This document shows positions 21,791 to 29,809 of a DNA stretch of 64,000 nucleotides, piece after piece. The stretch comes from Noviherbaspirillum pedocola (GTDB taxonomy: Bacteria > Pseudomonadota > Gammaproteobacteria > Burkholderiales > Burkholderiaceae_D), in contig NZ_JAEPBG010000005.1 in NCBI RefSeq assembly GCF_016632335.1, positions 124,001 through 188,000 of the forward strand, read 5' to 3'. Each line of letters begins with the position of its first letter. Positions within the stretch are counted from its first letter, which is position 1. Below the pieces are notes generated by a model that did not search any database, had not been told where the DNA came from, and saw nothing but the letters and a program-made list of their open reading frames with translations. Position numbers and translations under genes: made by a program.

Positions 21791-21872
21791 CCGAAGCATC
21801 CAGCCCGGTCAGTGCGCATATGCTTCACAGGCTGCGGCCGAGGGCGTAAACCACGGAGGCGACGCCTGCGGC

Positions 21873-22385
21873 TCATGCCATCGAAGCTTCCTGCACCTGC
21901 TCCGGCCCGCTCACCATCCGGTTCAATGCGTCCTGCAACTCTCTGGCTTTTCCGACATAAAGATTGTCTTTTTCCGCGGTCTGCAGCAAGACCTCAACAT
22001 GACGCAAGGCGTCGGCGAACTGCTTGCGCTGCGCGCGCAATGCGGCCGCATGAAACAACGCTGGCGGCAAGAGCGGATGCTGTACGAGCAAGTCATCCCA
22101 TAGCCGCAAGCCCTGCTCGAGATTGCCGCCGTCCTGGCTGACCATCGCCAACTCGATGCGCAGCTCCAGCGCATCAGGGCTGCGCTCGATGCACTGACTC
22201 AGCAGCGCGATTGCCCGCTCATGCAGCCCAAGACGCGCATAGATACGCGCCGCCAGCTCACGTGCGCCAGCCGGCGGCTCGGGCAGCTCCAGCAAGGTCT
22301 TTGCCCGCGTCAGGGCCTCCTCCAGACGCTGATGCTCGAAATGGTCACGCGCAATGGCAAGGATCTCATCGGATTCGAATTGCAT
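21873..22385 (-). CDS. TPR-repeat protein, last gene of the divergent operon
   Basis: About 170 residues made of TPR-like helical pairs (ALTRAKTLLELPEPPAGARELAARIYARLG and later repeats), with no signal peptide. ATG 22385 has GGAG upstream; a TTG four codons earlier overlaps that site. It lies 115 bp beyond the zincin-like gene on the same strand, as the fifth member of a five-gene run facing away from the flagellar-type genes. TPR proteins of this size can serve as chaperones for type III secretion components, but the sequence does not establish that role here. Confidence 0.7.
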   Translation of the reverse strand: MQFESDEILAIARDHFEHQRLEEALTRAKTLLELPEPPAGARELAARIYARLGLHERAIALLSQCIERSPDALELRIELAMVSQDGGNLEQGLRLWDDLLVQHPLLPPALFHAAALRAQRKQFADALRHVEVLLQTAEKDNLYVGKARELQDALNRMVSGPEQVQEASMA

Positions 22386-22500
22386 GGTTATCTCCAAGGA
22401 AGAAAAGCTCAGTCGTTGAAAACCATCACTACAGCGCTGCGCGAATGCCGTGGGCCATGCCGCTGCGGAAAAATCCGACCCGTGGTCACGGCAGCGCCGT

Positions 22501-23043
22501 CTACAACAGTTGCTGCTCCTTCAGGGTCCACGGCGCCCCGGAGAATACGAGTTCGCGCATGAACGCTTCCTTTGCCGCGGAAGCGGAATCCACCGGCTCG
22601 CCGCGCAGATGGCGGGCATAGCATTCCGCAAAATCTTCGCCGACCGAAGTGGCGCCATATGCGCTGGCTGGAGCGCCTCGCCTGACAGCGCGCTGCGTCC
22701 ACTGCGTCTTGACCTTGCTGCTGATGATCAGCGCGAACACATGGTGTCCAATTTCGTGGTGCAACACATGACGGAACATAGGCCATGCCGGCAAACGGTA
22801 AAAGCAAATGCAGCGCTCCCGTTGCAGATAAGCCGCTACGACAGATGGCGGACAACACCGCGCCTCTTCCGGGGAGAACTCGATGCGACGCAAACCCGCA
22901 AGATGATGGTCCGGCACCGGATCCAGCGCCATGAGCACCTCTTCAGGCGAGATGCACGCTCCGGCGAAGCCGGCAATGCTCAGATGCAGCGCGGCAGCGG
23001 CGCCGAATGCGGTAGATTGCTGCCGGCGTTGAATATGTCGCAT
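22501..23043 (-). CDS. Putative zincin metallopeptidase (HExxH) in the divergent operon
   Basis: The 180-residue protein carries HHEIGHHVF with His96-Glu97-x-x-His100, then GEDFAECYARH about 35 residues later, in which Glu136 or Glu140 could be the third zinc ligand. The spacing resembles the anthrax lethal factor/Pro-Pro endopeptidase-like group. There is a mildly hydrophobic N-terminus (AAAALHLSIAGFAGAC) but no clear Sec signal peptide. The ATG is 3 bases after the stop of the preceding 132-residue gene, so they are coupled. It may be a secreted protease, a substrate of the flagellar-type export system, or a processing enzyme; these are hypotheses. Confidence 0.65.
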   Translation of the reverse strand: MRHIQRRQQSTAFGAAAALHLSIAGFAGACISPEEVLMALDPVPDHHLAGLRRIEFSPEEARCCPPSVVAAYLQRERCICFYRLPAWPMFRHVLHHEIGHHVFALIISSKVKTQWTQRAVRRGAPASAYGATSVGEDFAECYARHLRGEPVDSASAAKEAFMRELVFSGAPWTLKEQQLL

Positions 23044-23046
23044 CGT

Positions 23047-23445
23047 TCAGGCGTCGCGGCCAAGCGGCGCGGAAAGCGACTTCAACACGTCGAGCAAAGC
23101 CGTACGCGCCCGCGGACTATCGACCAGCGCCGAGCGGACCTGTCCCAACAGATCCTGCCCTGCGGGGGTAGCCATCAAGGGCGCGCCAAACTCCCTGGTC
23201 AGCACGCATTCGATGAAGGCTTCCACCGCGCGCGTATCCGCATCTTCGCGGCGGGGATCGATGCTGGCCAAGCGTGCAGCCAATTCCACCCGCAGACCGG
23301 AATGCGCGCCGCCCGTCTTCGAATTGCCTTGGGCCCTGGACGATGTTGTGGTGTCGGCTGCTGCCACGCCGCGGGCACGTGGTCCGGCTTGGGTACGCAA
23401 ACGCCGTAGCAGCCTTCCAAGGCCAGCGCCTTCGATCCTGCTCAT
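23047..23445 (-). CDS. Unknown 132-residue protein in the TPR/zincin operon
   Basis: I do not recognise this protein. The first 45 residues are basic and low in structure (LGRLLRRLRTQAGPRARG), and the remainder is predicted helical (AVEAFIECVLTREFGAPLM and ALVDSPRARTALLDVLKSL). There is no signal peptide or membrane segment. AGAGGAAAG precedes the ATG. It lies between a TPR gene and the zincin-like gene, tightly linked to both. A partly disordered basic N-terminus with a helical C-terminus would be compatible with a secreted or chaperone-bound protein, but this is weak evidence. Confidence 0.6.
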   Translation of the reverse strand: MSRIEGAGLGRLLRRLRTQAGPRARGVAAADTTTSSRAQGNSKTGGAHSGLRVELAARLASIDPRREDADTRAVEAFIECVLTREFGAPLMATPAGQDLLGQVRSALVDSPRARTALLDVLKSLSAPLGRDA

Positions 23446-23471
23446 CCCGGGCTTTCCTCTCGCGTGCGTAA

Positions 23472-24014
23472 TTAATGGGAGGCATCATCCTGGCGATATG
23501 CCGAAAGCCAGACGTTGCCCTCGTTCTCCGCCACGCTATCGTCCGGCAGCGCGTCGATGATCTTGCGCATGTCGCCATTGAGCGGCGCATTGACATTGTT
23601 CAGCGCAATGCCCTGCTCCAAGGCGCTGCGGCAGGCGGAAAAACGATCGCGCATCAAATGTTCCAGCCCCAGCGCAAAATGATGAAAGCAGTTATTGGCA
23701 TCAAGATTGGTCAAGGGCCGCAGCGTGTCGGTCGCCGCATCGACCCGCGCGGCGCCGAGATGCAGCAAACCCAGCTGCAGGCGCGCGGTGTACATGTCAG
23801 GTCGCAAGGCCAGCGCGCGGGTCATCTCTTCGGCGGCGCGATCGTACATGCCGAGCTGCGCATGCTCAGCCGCCAGCAGATATAGCAACTCACCATCTTC
23901 AGGCGCGGCTTGCAGCGCATGCTTCAGGTACACCAGCGCCTGCTCGGGCGAATTCGCGCGACTCGCTCCCATCGCCAGAAATTTCAATTCTTCTGCATCG
24001 AGATCGGTGCTCAT
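23472..24014 (-). CDS. TPR-repeat protein, second gene of the divergent operon
   Basis: The 180-residue protein consists of about four TPR units (EQALVYLKHALQAAPEDGEL, YDRAAEEMTRALALRPDMY and further repeats) and an acidic, polar C-terminus. It lacks a signal peptide. Its ATG overlaps the stop of the upstream 394-residue TPR gene by 4 bp (ATGA). The following gene starts 26 bp downstream. Cytoplasmic adaptor or chaperone activity is the most natural reading, but no specific partner can be identified. Confidence 0.72.
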   Translation of the reverse strand: MSTDLDAEELKFLAMGASRANSPEQALVYLKHALQAAPEDGELLYLLAAEHAQLGMYDRAAEEMTRALALRPDMYTARLQLGLLHLGAARVDAATDTLRPLTNLDANNCFHHFALGLEHLMRDRFSACRSALEQGIALNNVNAPLNGDMRKIIDALPDDSVAENEGNVWLSAYRQDDASH

Positions 24015-25195
24015 CGTGTCTCCTTTTGCGATGAATGCGCGGCGGGAACAGCGGAAGAAAGCGCAGGCTTGCGCCGCGCGGCGTAGCGTCTTACGACATC
24101 GATCATGTTGCCACCGGCAGGCGCATGGAAGTTTTCCATGATCTGCCTGAGCATTTGCTGCGAGAGCTGCGGCCTGCCGCGATGTTCAATGATCAGCGTT
24201 TGCGCGAAACGGCCGGCGAAGGACTCGGGTTGCAGCCGCAGCGCGATGTCCGTCTCATGCCTGGCTTCATCCCATTGCCCACGCGAAGCAAGCAGCACCG
24301 CAAGCGTCCCGTGGGTTTCACCGAAATTACGGTCCTGGCGCATCGCCGCTTCGAGGGTTTCCTGCGCGGCGTCGAGGTCGTTCTGCATCATCTGTACCCA
24401 GGCCAGAGCATTCCATGAACCGAGATGACCTGGCAGCAGCCTGACTGTTTTCTCGAATGCCTCGCGTCCGCCGGCGATATCTCCAGCCGACAGACGGGCG
24501 AGTGCTATGCCCATCCAGGCGCGGCCACTGTCGGCATGCAGTGCAGCGACGCGCTCGAATTGCGGCAAGGCCGCTTCGGCATCTTCCATCGCCACCGCGG
24601 CCGTAGCCGATGCAAGCAAGGCATCGACATTATCCGGATCATGAGCAAGCACCTCGCGCGCCAGCGCGGCGCCCGCCTCCAAGTCATCGTTATCAATACG
24701 GATGAGACTGAGCATGCCTTGTGCGATCGGATCGGCTTCCATGGTCGCAGCAAGAGCAGCCGCCTCATCCAGCTTGCCGGCGCCATGCAGCGCGCGGATG
24801 TGCAGCAGCGCGAATTCGGGAAGTTCCGACGCATGGGGCGCGAGACGCTCGAACAGCGGCTCGGCCTCGGCATGCCTGCCGGCGAGGATGAGCGCGCGCG
24901 CATGCTGGTACAGAACCGCAGGCGCATCGACGCCTTCGTCAATCAGAGCCTGCGAGTATTCAAGGCTGGCGATCGGGTCATGCTCCATCATCAACGCCAC
25001 TGACATGCGGTAACGGCTGGGAGCATCCGTCGGCGACAAGGCCAGGGTTCTGTCAAGCAGCTCATGCGCCTCGCGCCACAGGCCGAGCTGCATTGCCTCA
25101 TGCGACGCGTCTTGCAACAACGGCAGATTGGACGGATCGTGGGCGAGATACCCAATGAGGCGGTCGAAACGACTTCGATCGAGCAAGGTTTCCAT
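24011..25195 (-). CDS. Large TPR-repeat protein, first gene of the divergent operon
   Basis: About 394 residues with roughly ten TPR/SEL-type helical repeats (for example REAHELLDRTLALSPTDAPS, ALPQFERVAALHADSGRAWM, AQETLEAAMRQDRNFGETHG) and a basic C-terminal tail. No signal peptide is seen, so a cytoplasmic scaffold is likely. I favour ATG 25195 (METLLDRS); an ATG at 25225 would add ten residues. It heads the minus-strand operon and is divergent from fliQ over about 440 bp. By position it may serve the adjacent flagellar-type apparatus, but TPR repeats alone cannot show this. Confidence 0.73.
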   Translation of the reverse strand: METLLDRSRFDRLIGYLAHDPSNLPLLQDASHEAMQLGLWREAHELLDRTLALSPTDAPSRYRMSVALMMEHDPIASLEYSQALIDEGVDAPAVLYQHARALILAGRHAEAEPLFERLAPHASELPEFALLHIRALHGAGKLDEAAALAATMEADPIAQGMLSLIRIDNDDLEAGAALAREVLAHDPDNVDALLASATAAVAMEDAEAALPQFERVAALHADSGRAWMGIALARLSAGDIAGGREAFEKTVRLLPGHLGSWNALAWVQMMQNDLDAAQETLEAAMRQDRNFGETHGTLAVLLASRGQWDEARHETDIALRLQPESFAGRFAQTLIIEHRGRPQLSQQMLRQIMENFHAPAGGNMIDVVRRYAARRKPALSSAVPAAHSSQKETR

Positions 25196-25637
25196 ACCGG
25201 CGTTCCCGATACACAGAATGTTCATCGATGGTGGATGCGGAGCAGAAGATGCGAACGCTTGAGGTCACGCGCACTGCTCCAGCGAGAAGCGCGGGCCAGC
25301 ATAGCAGAGCCTGAGCAAAGGCCAAAGAGATTCGCAACACGACAGGCGCATTTTGAACGTCGAGGCGACGTTGTAGCGCGATCAACATGGGGCAGCATGC
25401 TTGCACACGTTATTGCGCGCCGCACATCGAACGAATGCCCGAGCGCAGTCGCACACTTTCAAATCGCCGACGCGAGCTTGCACGAACCAATTCCAGCGTC
25501 GCGCCACTCAAGCGACCGTGCCAAACATGAGGAGCGCGCAATGCCCGCCAACGGGTGCCTGCAGCGAGCTCATCCAAGTCGGACAGCCAGGCAGCACCCA
25601 ATGGATACACGATGTCGATTACAGGAAGAACACACGC
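25196..25637. promoter_or_regulatory. Divergent intergenic control region between TPR operon and fliQ operon
   Basis: About 440 bases lie between the two divergent operons. No convincing gene is present: open frames here lack ribosome binding sites and family resemblance. The region must hold the promoters for both the minus-strand TPR/zincin operon and the start of the 22-kb flagellar-type run. AGGAAG at about 25623 is the Shine-Dalgarno of fliQ. Confidence 0.5.
25390..25405 (+). promoter_or_regulatory. Candidate sigma-54 -24/-12 element upstream of fliQ
   Basis: The sequence GGGCAGCATGCTTGCA has GG at 391-392 and GC at 403-404, the spacing required between the -24 and -12 elements of sigma-54 promoters (TGGCAC-N5-TTGCA). 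Three consensus positions in the -24 half differ. It lies about 230 bases before fliQ. Sigma-54 control is common in secondary flagellar systems, but a single match of this quality can occur by chance. Confidence 0.28.
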
Positions 25638-25904
25638 ATGTCGATGGACCTTGCTCTCATGCTGACCTCAAGAACGTTGTGGGCAGCGGTGCTCATCTCC
25701 GCGCCGATGCTGCTGACCGCTCTCCTGGTCGGCCTGCTGATCAGCATCTTTCAGGTCGTCACGCAGATTCAGGAAATGTCGCTGAGCTTCGTGCCGAAGC
25801 TTCTCGCCGTGGCTGGCGTGATGGTCATATCCGGCCCCTGGCTGCTGCGGCACCTCGTCGCCTTCGCAAGCTCACTGATTCTCTCCATACCTTCCTACCT
25901 GTGA
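25638..25904 (+). CDS. fliQ: Flagellar export gate protein FliQ
   Basis: The 88-residue protein has the FliQ/SctS length and two membrane helices, with the family core LLTALLVGLLISIFQVVTQIQEMSLSFVPK visible as its central segment (motif quoted in part: GLLISIFQVVTQIQE). It is a component of the FliPQR export gate in the MS-ring pore. The ATG at 25638 has AGGAAG upstream; a much longer open frame to 25401 is ignored. It opens the flagellar run and overlaps fliR by 4 bp through a GTGA junction. Confidence 0.93.
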   Translation: MSMDLALMLTSRTLWAAVLISAPMLLTALLVGLLISIFQVVTQIQEMSLSFVPKLLAVAGVMVISGPWLLRHLVAFASSLILSIPSYL

Positions 25905-26671
25905 TCTCGCTGCGCATAGACATCGCCCCGCTGATCGCTACGCTATTGCTGTCGCTGCGCATCGGTATCGCCTTGTTCATGACACCCGTGCTCGGCGGGA
26001 TCGGCGTGCCGACGATGATAAGAGTCTTTGCACTGCTCGGCCTCGCCTTCTGCATCAACCTCGGATTGCAGCCGCCGCTGCCTCCCCTTGCATCAGACCC
26101 TTCGCATCTGGCGTTTGCCATGTGCATGGAGGCGCTGTGGGGCGCGCTGCTCGGCTTTGGCATATCGACGGCCTTTGCCACGTTCCTGGTCGGCGGCAGA
26201 CTGCTCGACCTGCAGATGGGCTTTGGCGTGGCTACGCTTTTCGATCCCGCCTCGCGCGCGCAGACGCCGCTGCTCGGCCTGCTGCTGCAGATGTGCGCCA
26301 TCGCCGCCTTTCTGGCAGTCGACGGGCATCACCTGCTGCTGCGTGCGCTGGCGGCATCGCTGCAGGCCGTGCCTCTGGGCACAGTGCCACTTCGCCTGCA
26401 GCCGCAAACCGTGCTGGCGCAGTTCGGATTGATGTTCAGCCTCGGCATTGTCGTCGTTGGTCCTGCGGTATTTTGCGTATTCCTGGCCGATATCGGCATG
26501 AGCGTGCTGTCACGCGTATTGCCGCAGGCGAATATCTTCCTGCTGTCGATACCGGTTAAGGTGTTTGCCGGCCTGGCGACGCTGGCGATTTCCCTACCCT
26601 TTCTCGCACCCGCGATGAATCGCGTTTTCGCGAGCATGCTGCGCTACTGGAACGCGCTGATGGGGATCTGA
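25901..26671 (+). CDS. fliR: Flagellar export gate protein FliR
   Basis: The 256-residue polytopic protein has about six hydrophobic segments and FliR/SctT motifs (RIGIALFMTPVLGG near the start, FLVGGRLLDLQMGFGVATLFDP in the middle, and the C-terminal SIPVKVFAGLATLAISLPF). It starts at a GTG that overlaps the fliQ stop (GTGA). FliR caps the FliP5Q4R1 gate. In this cluster fliP is not next to fliQR but 19 kb away at the 3' end of the same run. Confidence 0.93.
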   Translation: MISLRIDIAPLIATLLLSLRIGIALFMTPVLGGIGVPTMIRVFALLGLAFCINLGLQPPLPPLASDPSHLAFAMCMEALWGALLGFGISTAFATFLVGGRLLDLQMGFGVATLFDPASRAQTPLLGLLLQMCAIAAFLAVDGHHLLLRALAASLQAVPLGTVPLRLQPQTVLAQFGLMFSLGIVVVGPAVFCVFLADIGMSVLSRVLPQANIFLLSIPVKVFAGLATLAISLPFLAPAMNRVFASMLRYWNALMGI

Positions 26672-26672
26672 C

Positions 26673-27764
26673 ATGGCCGAGGAAGATCAACAGCGCAGTG
26701 AAAAGGCCACGCCCTGGAAGCTCGATCAGGCGCGCAAGAAAGGCAGCGTGCCGAAGGGCATGGATCTGAACGCCTTCGCAGCGTTGAGCGTGTTGACCGT
26801 TTTCCTCTATTTCAAGGGACCGCGTCTGCTCGAGACGGGCTCGCGCCTGTTTGCCGCCGCGCTCGAAGTCGCAGCCGGAACTGGTCTCACGCGTGCAGCA
26901 GGCGCTTATGCCGTCACCTTGTTTTTCCAGGGCTTGCGCCCCTGGGCGGCAATGTTCGTCGCACTGATTGTCATCGGCATCCTCGCTTCGCTGGCGCAGA
27001 CCGGGCCGGTATTGAGCTTTCATCCGATCAAGCCAGACTTCACGCGTCTCAACCCGGCCCAGGGCATGAAGCGCTTCTTCAATGTGAAACTGCTGTTCGA
27101 CAGCCTGCGCGCGGTGCTGAAGGCGGCGCTTCTTTCGACGGTCATCTTTGTTTTTTTGCGTCACGCATTGCCGGATCTGTTGCGCCTGTCGCTCAGCGAT
27201 GTGCGCAGCTACCCGCTGCAGGCCTTACACCTGTTGCTGCGTCTGCTGTTCTATTGTCTGCTGGCTCTGTTGCCCATCGTGCTTCTCGATATCGCCCTGT
27301 CGCGCCGTGACTTCATGAAACGCATGATGATGAGCCATCGCGAAATTCTGGATGAGCACAAACAGCGCGAAGGCGACCCCCGCATCCGCCAGCGTCAGCG
27401 CGCGCTGCAGCGCGAAGCGCGGCAGCGCAGCTCCTCCCTACGCAGGGTGAAGGATGCAGACGTGCTGATCACGAACCCGACCCGCTTGGCCATCGCCCTC
27501 AAATACGATGCGCCGGGCATGCCTGCGCCGCAGGTGCTGGCCAAAGGCGCCGGTCAGCTCGCGGCGCTCATGCGCGAGATGGCGTGGCGCCATCAGGTTC
27601 CGATCGTGCAGAACCGCAAGCTGGCGGCCGCGCTGTTTCGCGGCGCGTCTATCGAGCAGCACATACCAGTGGATTGCTACGCCGATGTCGCGCGCATCCT
27701 GATCTGGCTGAGGCTGCGGCGGAAACGATCGGAATCCCCTCGGACTACAGGAGCGCAAGCATGA
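26673..27764 (+). CDS. flhB: Flagellar export switch protein FlhB, with NPTR at the cleavage site
   Basis: The 363-residue protein begins with the typical AEEDQQRSEKATPWKLDQARKKG segment, has four membrane helices and a cytoplasmic FlhB-C domain (ALKYDAPGMPAPQVLAKGAG, MAWRHQVPIVQNRKLAAALF). FlhB self-cleaves between Asn and Pro of NPTH to switch export specificity; here residues 268-271 read NPTR. Asn and Pro are kept, so cleavage may occur with changed kinetics. It starts 1 base after fliR and overlaps flhA by 4 bp. A separate FlhB-C-like gene lies downstream at 31019. Confidence 0.93.
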   Translation: MAEEDQQRSEKATPWKLDQARKKGSVPKGMDLNAFAALSVLTVFLYFKGPRLLETGSRLFAAALEVAAGTGLTRAAGAYAVTLFFQGLRPWAAMFVALIVIGILASLAQTGPVLSFHPIKPDFTRLNPAQGMKRFFNVKLLFDSLRAVLKAALLSTVIFVFLRHALPDLLRLSLSDVRSYPLQALHLLLRLLFYCLLALLPIVLLDIALSRRDFMKRMMMSHREILDEHKQREGDPRIRQRQRALQREARQRSSSLRRVKDADVLITNPTRLAIALKYDAPGMPAPQVLAKGAGQLAALMREMAWRHQVPIVQNRKLAAALFRGASIEQHIPVDCYADVARILIWLRLRRKRSESPRTTGAQA

Positions 27765-29809
27765 TGTCATCTCTACGCCAGACGCTGGGCCGTCAGGCGG
27801 ATCTGGTGCTGGTTTTTCTGACGATCGGCATTCTGATCGTGCTGTTTACGCCGATACCTTCGCGTTTGCTCGACTTCCTCATACTCACGAATTTCTCACT
27901 GGCGCTCTTGCTATTGCTGCTGACCTTCTACACCGAGTCGCCGGTGCAGTTTTCCACGTTTCCATCGCTGCTTCTGATCGCCACACTGTTCCGGCTGTCG
28001 CTGAATGTCGCGGCGACGCGCCTCATCCTCTCCAGCGCCGACGCTGGACGCGTGATCAACACCGTCGGCAGCTATGTGGTCGGCGGCAATTACGTCATTG
28101 GCCTGATCGTGTTCCTGATCCTGGTCGTGGTCCAGTACGTCGTCATCACGAACGGCGCGCAACGGGTAGCCGAAGTCGCCGCCCGCTTCACCCTCGACAG
28201 CATGCCGGGCCAGCAGATGAGTATCGACGCTGACCTGAACATGGGCTTTATCGACCAGGCTGAAGCACAGCGCCGTCGCAAGAACATCGAGAAGGAAGCA
28301 AACTTCTACGGCGCGATGGACGGCGCCAGCAAATTCGTCAAGGGCGACGCGATCGCTGGCATCGTCATATTGATCATCAACATCCTTGGCGGCCTGGCCA
28401 TCGGCGTCATGCAGGCGGGCATGAAATGGGATGAAGCGCTGCGCACCTACACCCTGCTGACCATAGGCGACGGCATTGTCACCCAGGTGCCGGCGCTGGT
28501 GATTGCGCTTGGCACCGGCATCATCGTGACCCGCTCAAGCTCCGACGACAACCTGAGCGCCGAAGTCTATCGTCAACTGTCGCTGTTTCCGCGCACCCTG
28601 GGCATCATCATGCTGGCGCTCCTGATCCTGATGTTCCTGCCCGGCCTGCCGGCGCTGCCGCTGCTCGGTCTGATGCTGCTGTTCGGCGTTGCCTGGCGTG
28701 TCGCCCGCGCGAAGAAGCCCAGCGAAGCTGCCGACGCCGCCTCTGGCACCGACGCGGGAAGCGCTCCTGCAAGCGAAGATTTGTACGAGATGCTGCCGGT
28801 GGATCCGATCGAGGTGCGCATCGGCCAGGAGCTGGTGCCGCTGCTTGGCGACGGCAATGCTGCGCTGATGGAGCGCATCGCCGCATTCCGCAAAGCCTAT
28901 GCGCTCGAAGCCGGCTTTGTGCTCCCCGCCGTGCGCATACGCGATGAAAGACGCTTGCCGCCAGCGATGTACGACATACAGATTTATGGGAACAGGGTGG
29001 CCGAAGGCGAGCTGGTGCCGGGCCGGCTGCTCGGCCTGCGTCCCGGCGGAGAGGGGCATGCGCTGCGCGGCATCGAGACGCGTGATCCCAGTTATGGCTT
29101 GCCTGCCGTATGGCTGCTCGAGGAACAGCGTACCGAAGCGCGCCAGGCGGGGTATACCCTGGTCGATCCGGTGACGGTATTCCTGACGCACCTCTCCGAA
29201 GTGCTGCGCAAGGGCGCAGCGCTGCTGCTGTCACGGGCCGAAGTCGAGCGCCTGCTCGGCAATATCCGCAAGACCAATACCAGTCTGGTCGAAGAATTGA
29301 TCCCGGCGACGCTGTCGCTGTCCGAAGTCCAGAAGGTGCTGCAGAATCTGCTGCAGGAAAAGGTATCGATACGCAATCTGGCGCTGATTCTCGAAGTCCT
29401 GGCTGACGGCGCGCGCGGCAGTCGCGATCCAGCGCAACTGACCGAGCTGGTGCGGCAGCGTCTCGGCGGCGCCATTTGCCAGAGCCTGCTTGGCAAGGGC
29501 AGCGAACTGCAGGTGCTCACGCTCGACCCGACGATAGAGCAGACCGTCGCAGCCAGCCTGCGTGGCGAAAGCGACGGCGCCCGTCTGGTGCTCGAGCCGA
29601 AGTATGCCGAGCAGATGATGCATCGCCTCGCCGGTCAGGTCGAGCGCATGGTGAAAAGCAATCTGTTGCCGGTGCTGTTGTGCGCGCCGGAGTTGCGTCG
29701 TCATCTACGTGCAATGACCGAGCGCGTGCTGCCGCAACTGTCGATCGTCTCCATGTCGGAAGTACCGCCCCATATCGCACTGCGCGCCTTCGGCATGGTG
29801 ACCTTATGA
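27761..29809 (+). CDS. flhA: Flagellar export protein FlhA
   Basis: The 682-residue protein has eight N-terminal membrane helices with the FHIPEP-region motif (FPSLLLIATLFRLSLNVAATRLIL), the charged loop DADLNMGFIDQAEAQRRR and a large cytoplasmic domain (about 330-682) that forms the nonameric ring docking export substrates and chaperones. ATG 27761 has GGAG upstream and overlaps the flhB stop. Length and motifs are normal for the family. It overlaps the following fliK-like gene by 4 bp. Confidence 0.95.
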   Translation: MMSSLRQTLGRQADLVLVFLTIGILIVLFTPIPSRLLDFLILTNFSLALLLLLLTFYTESPVQFSTFPSLLLIATLFRLSLNVAATRLILSSADAGRVINTVGSYVVGGNYVIGLIVFLILVVVQYVVITNGAQRVAEVAARFTLDSMPGQQMSIDADLNMGFIDQAEAQRRRKNIEKEANFYGAMDGASKFVKGDAIAGIVILIINILGGLAIGVMQAGMKWDEALRTYTLLTIGDGIVTQVPALVIALGTGIIVTRSSSDDNLSAEVYRQLSLFPRTLGIIMLALLILMFLPGLPALPLLGLMLLFGVAWRVARAKKPSEAADAASGTDAGSAPASEDLYEMLPVDPIEVRIGQELVPLLGDGNAALMERIAAFRKAYALEAGFVLPAVRIRDERRLPPAMYDIQIYGNRVAEGELVPGRLLGLRPGGEGHALRGIETRDPSYGLPAVWLLEEQRTEARQAGYTLVDPVTVFLTHLSEVLRKGAALLLSRAEVERLLGNIRKTNTSLVEELIPATLSLSEVQKVLQNLLQEKVSIRNLALILEVLADGARGSRDPAQLTELVRQRLGGAICQSLLGKGSELQVLTLDPTIEQTVAASLRGESDGARLVLEPKYAEQMMHRLAGQVERMVKSNLLPVLLCAPELRRHLRAMTERVLPQLSIVSMSEVPPHIALRAFGMVTL

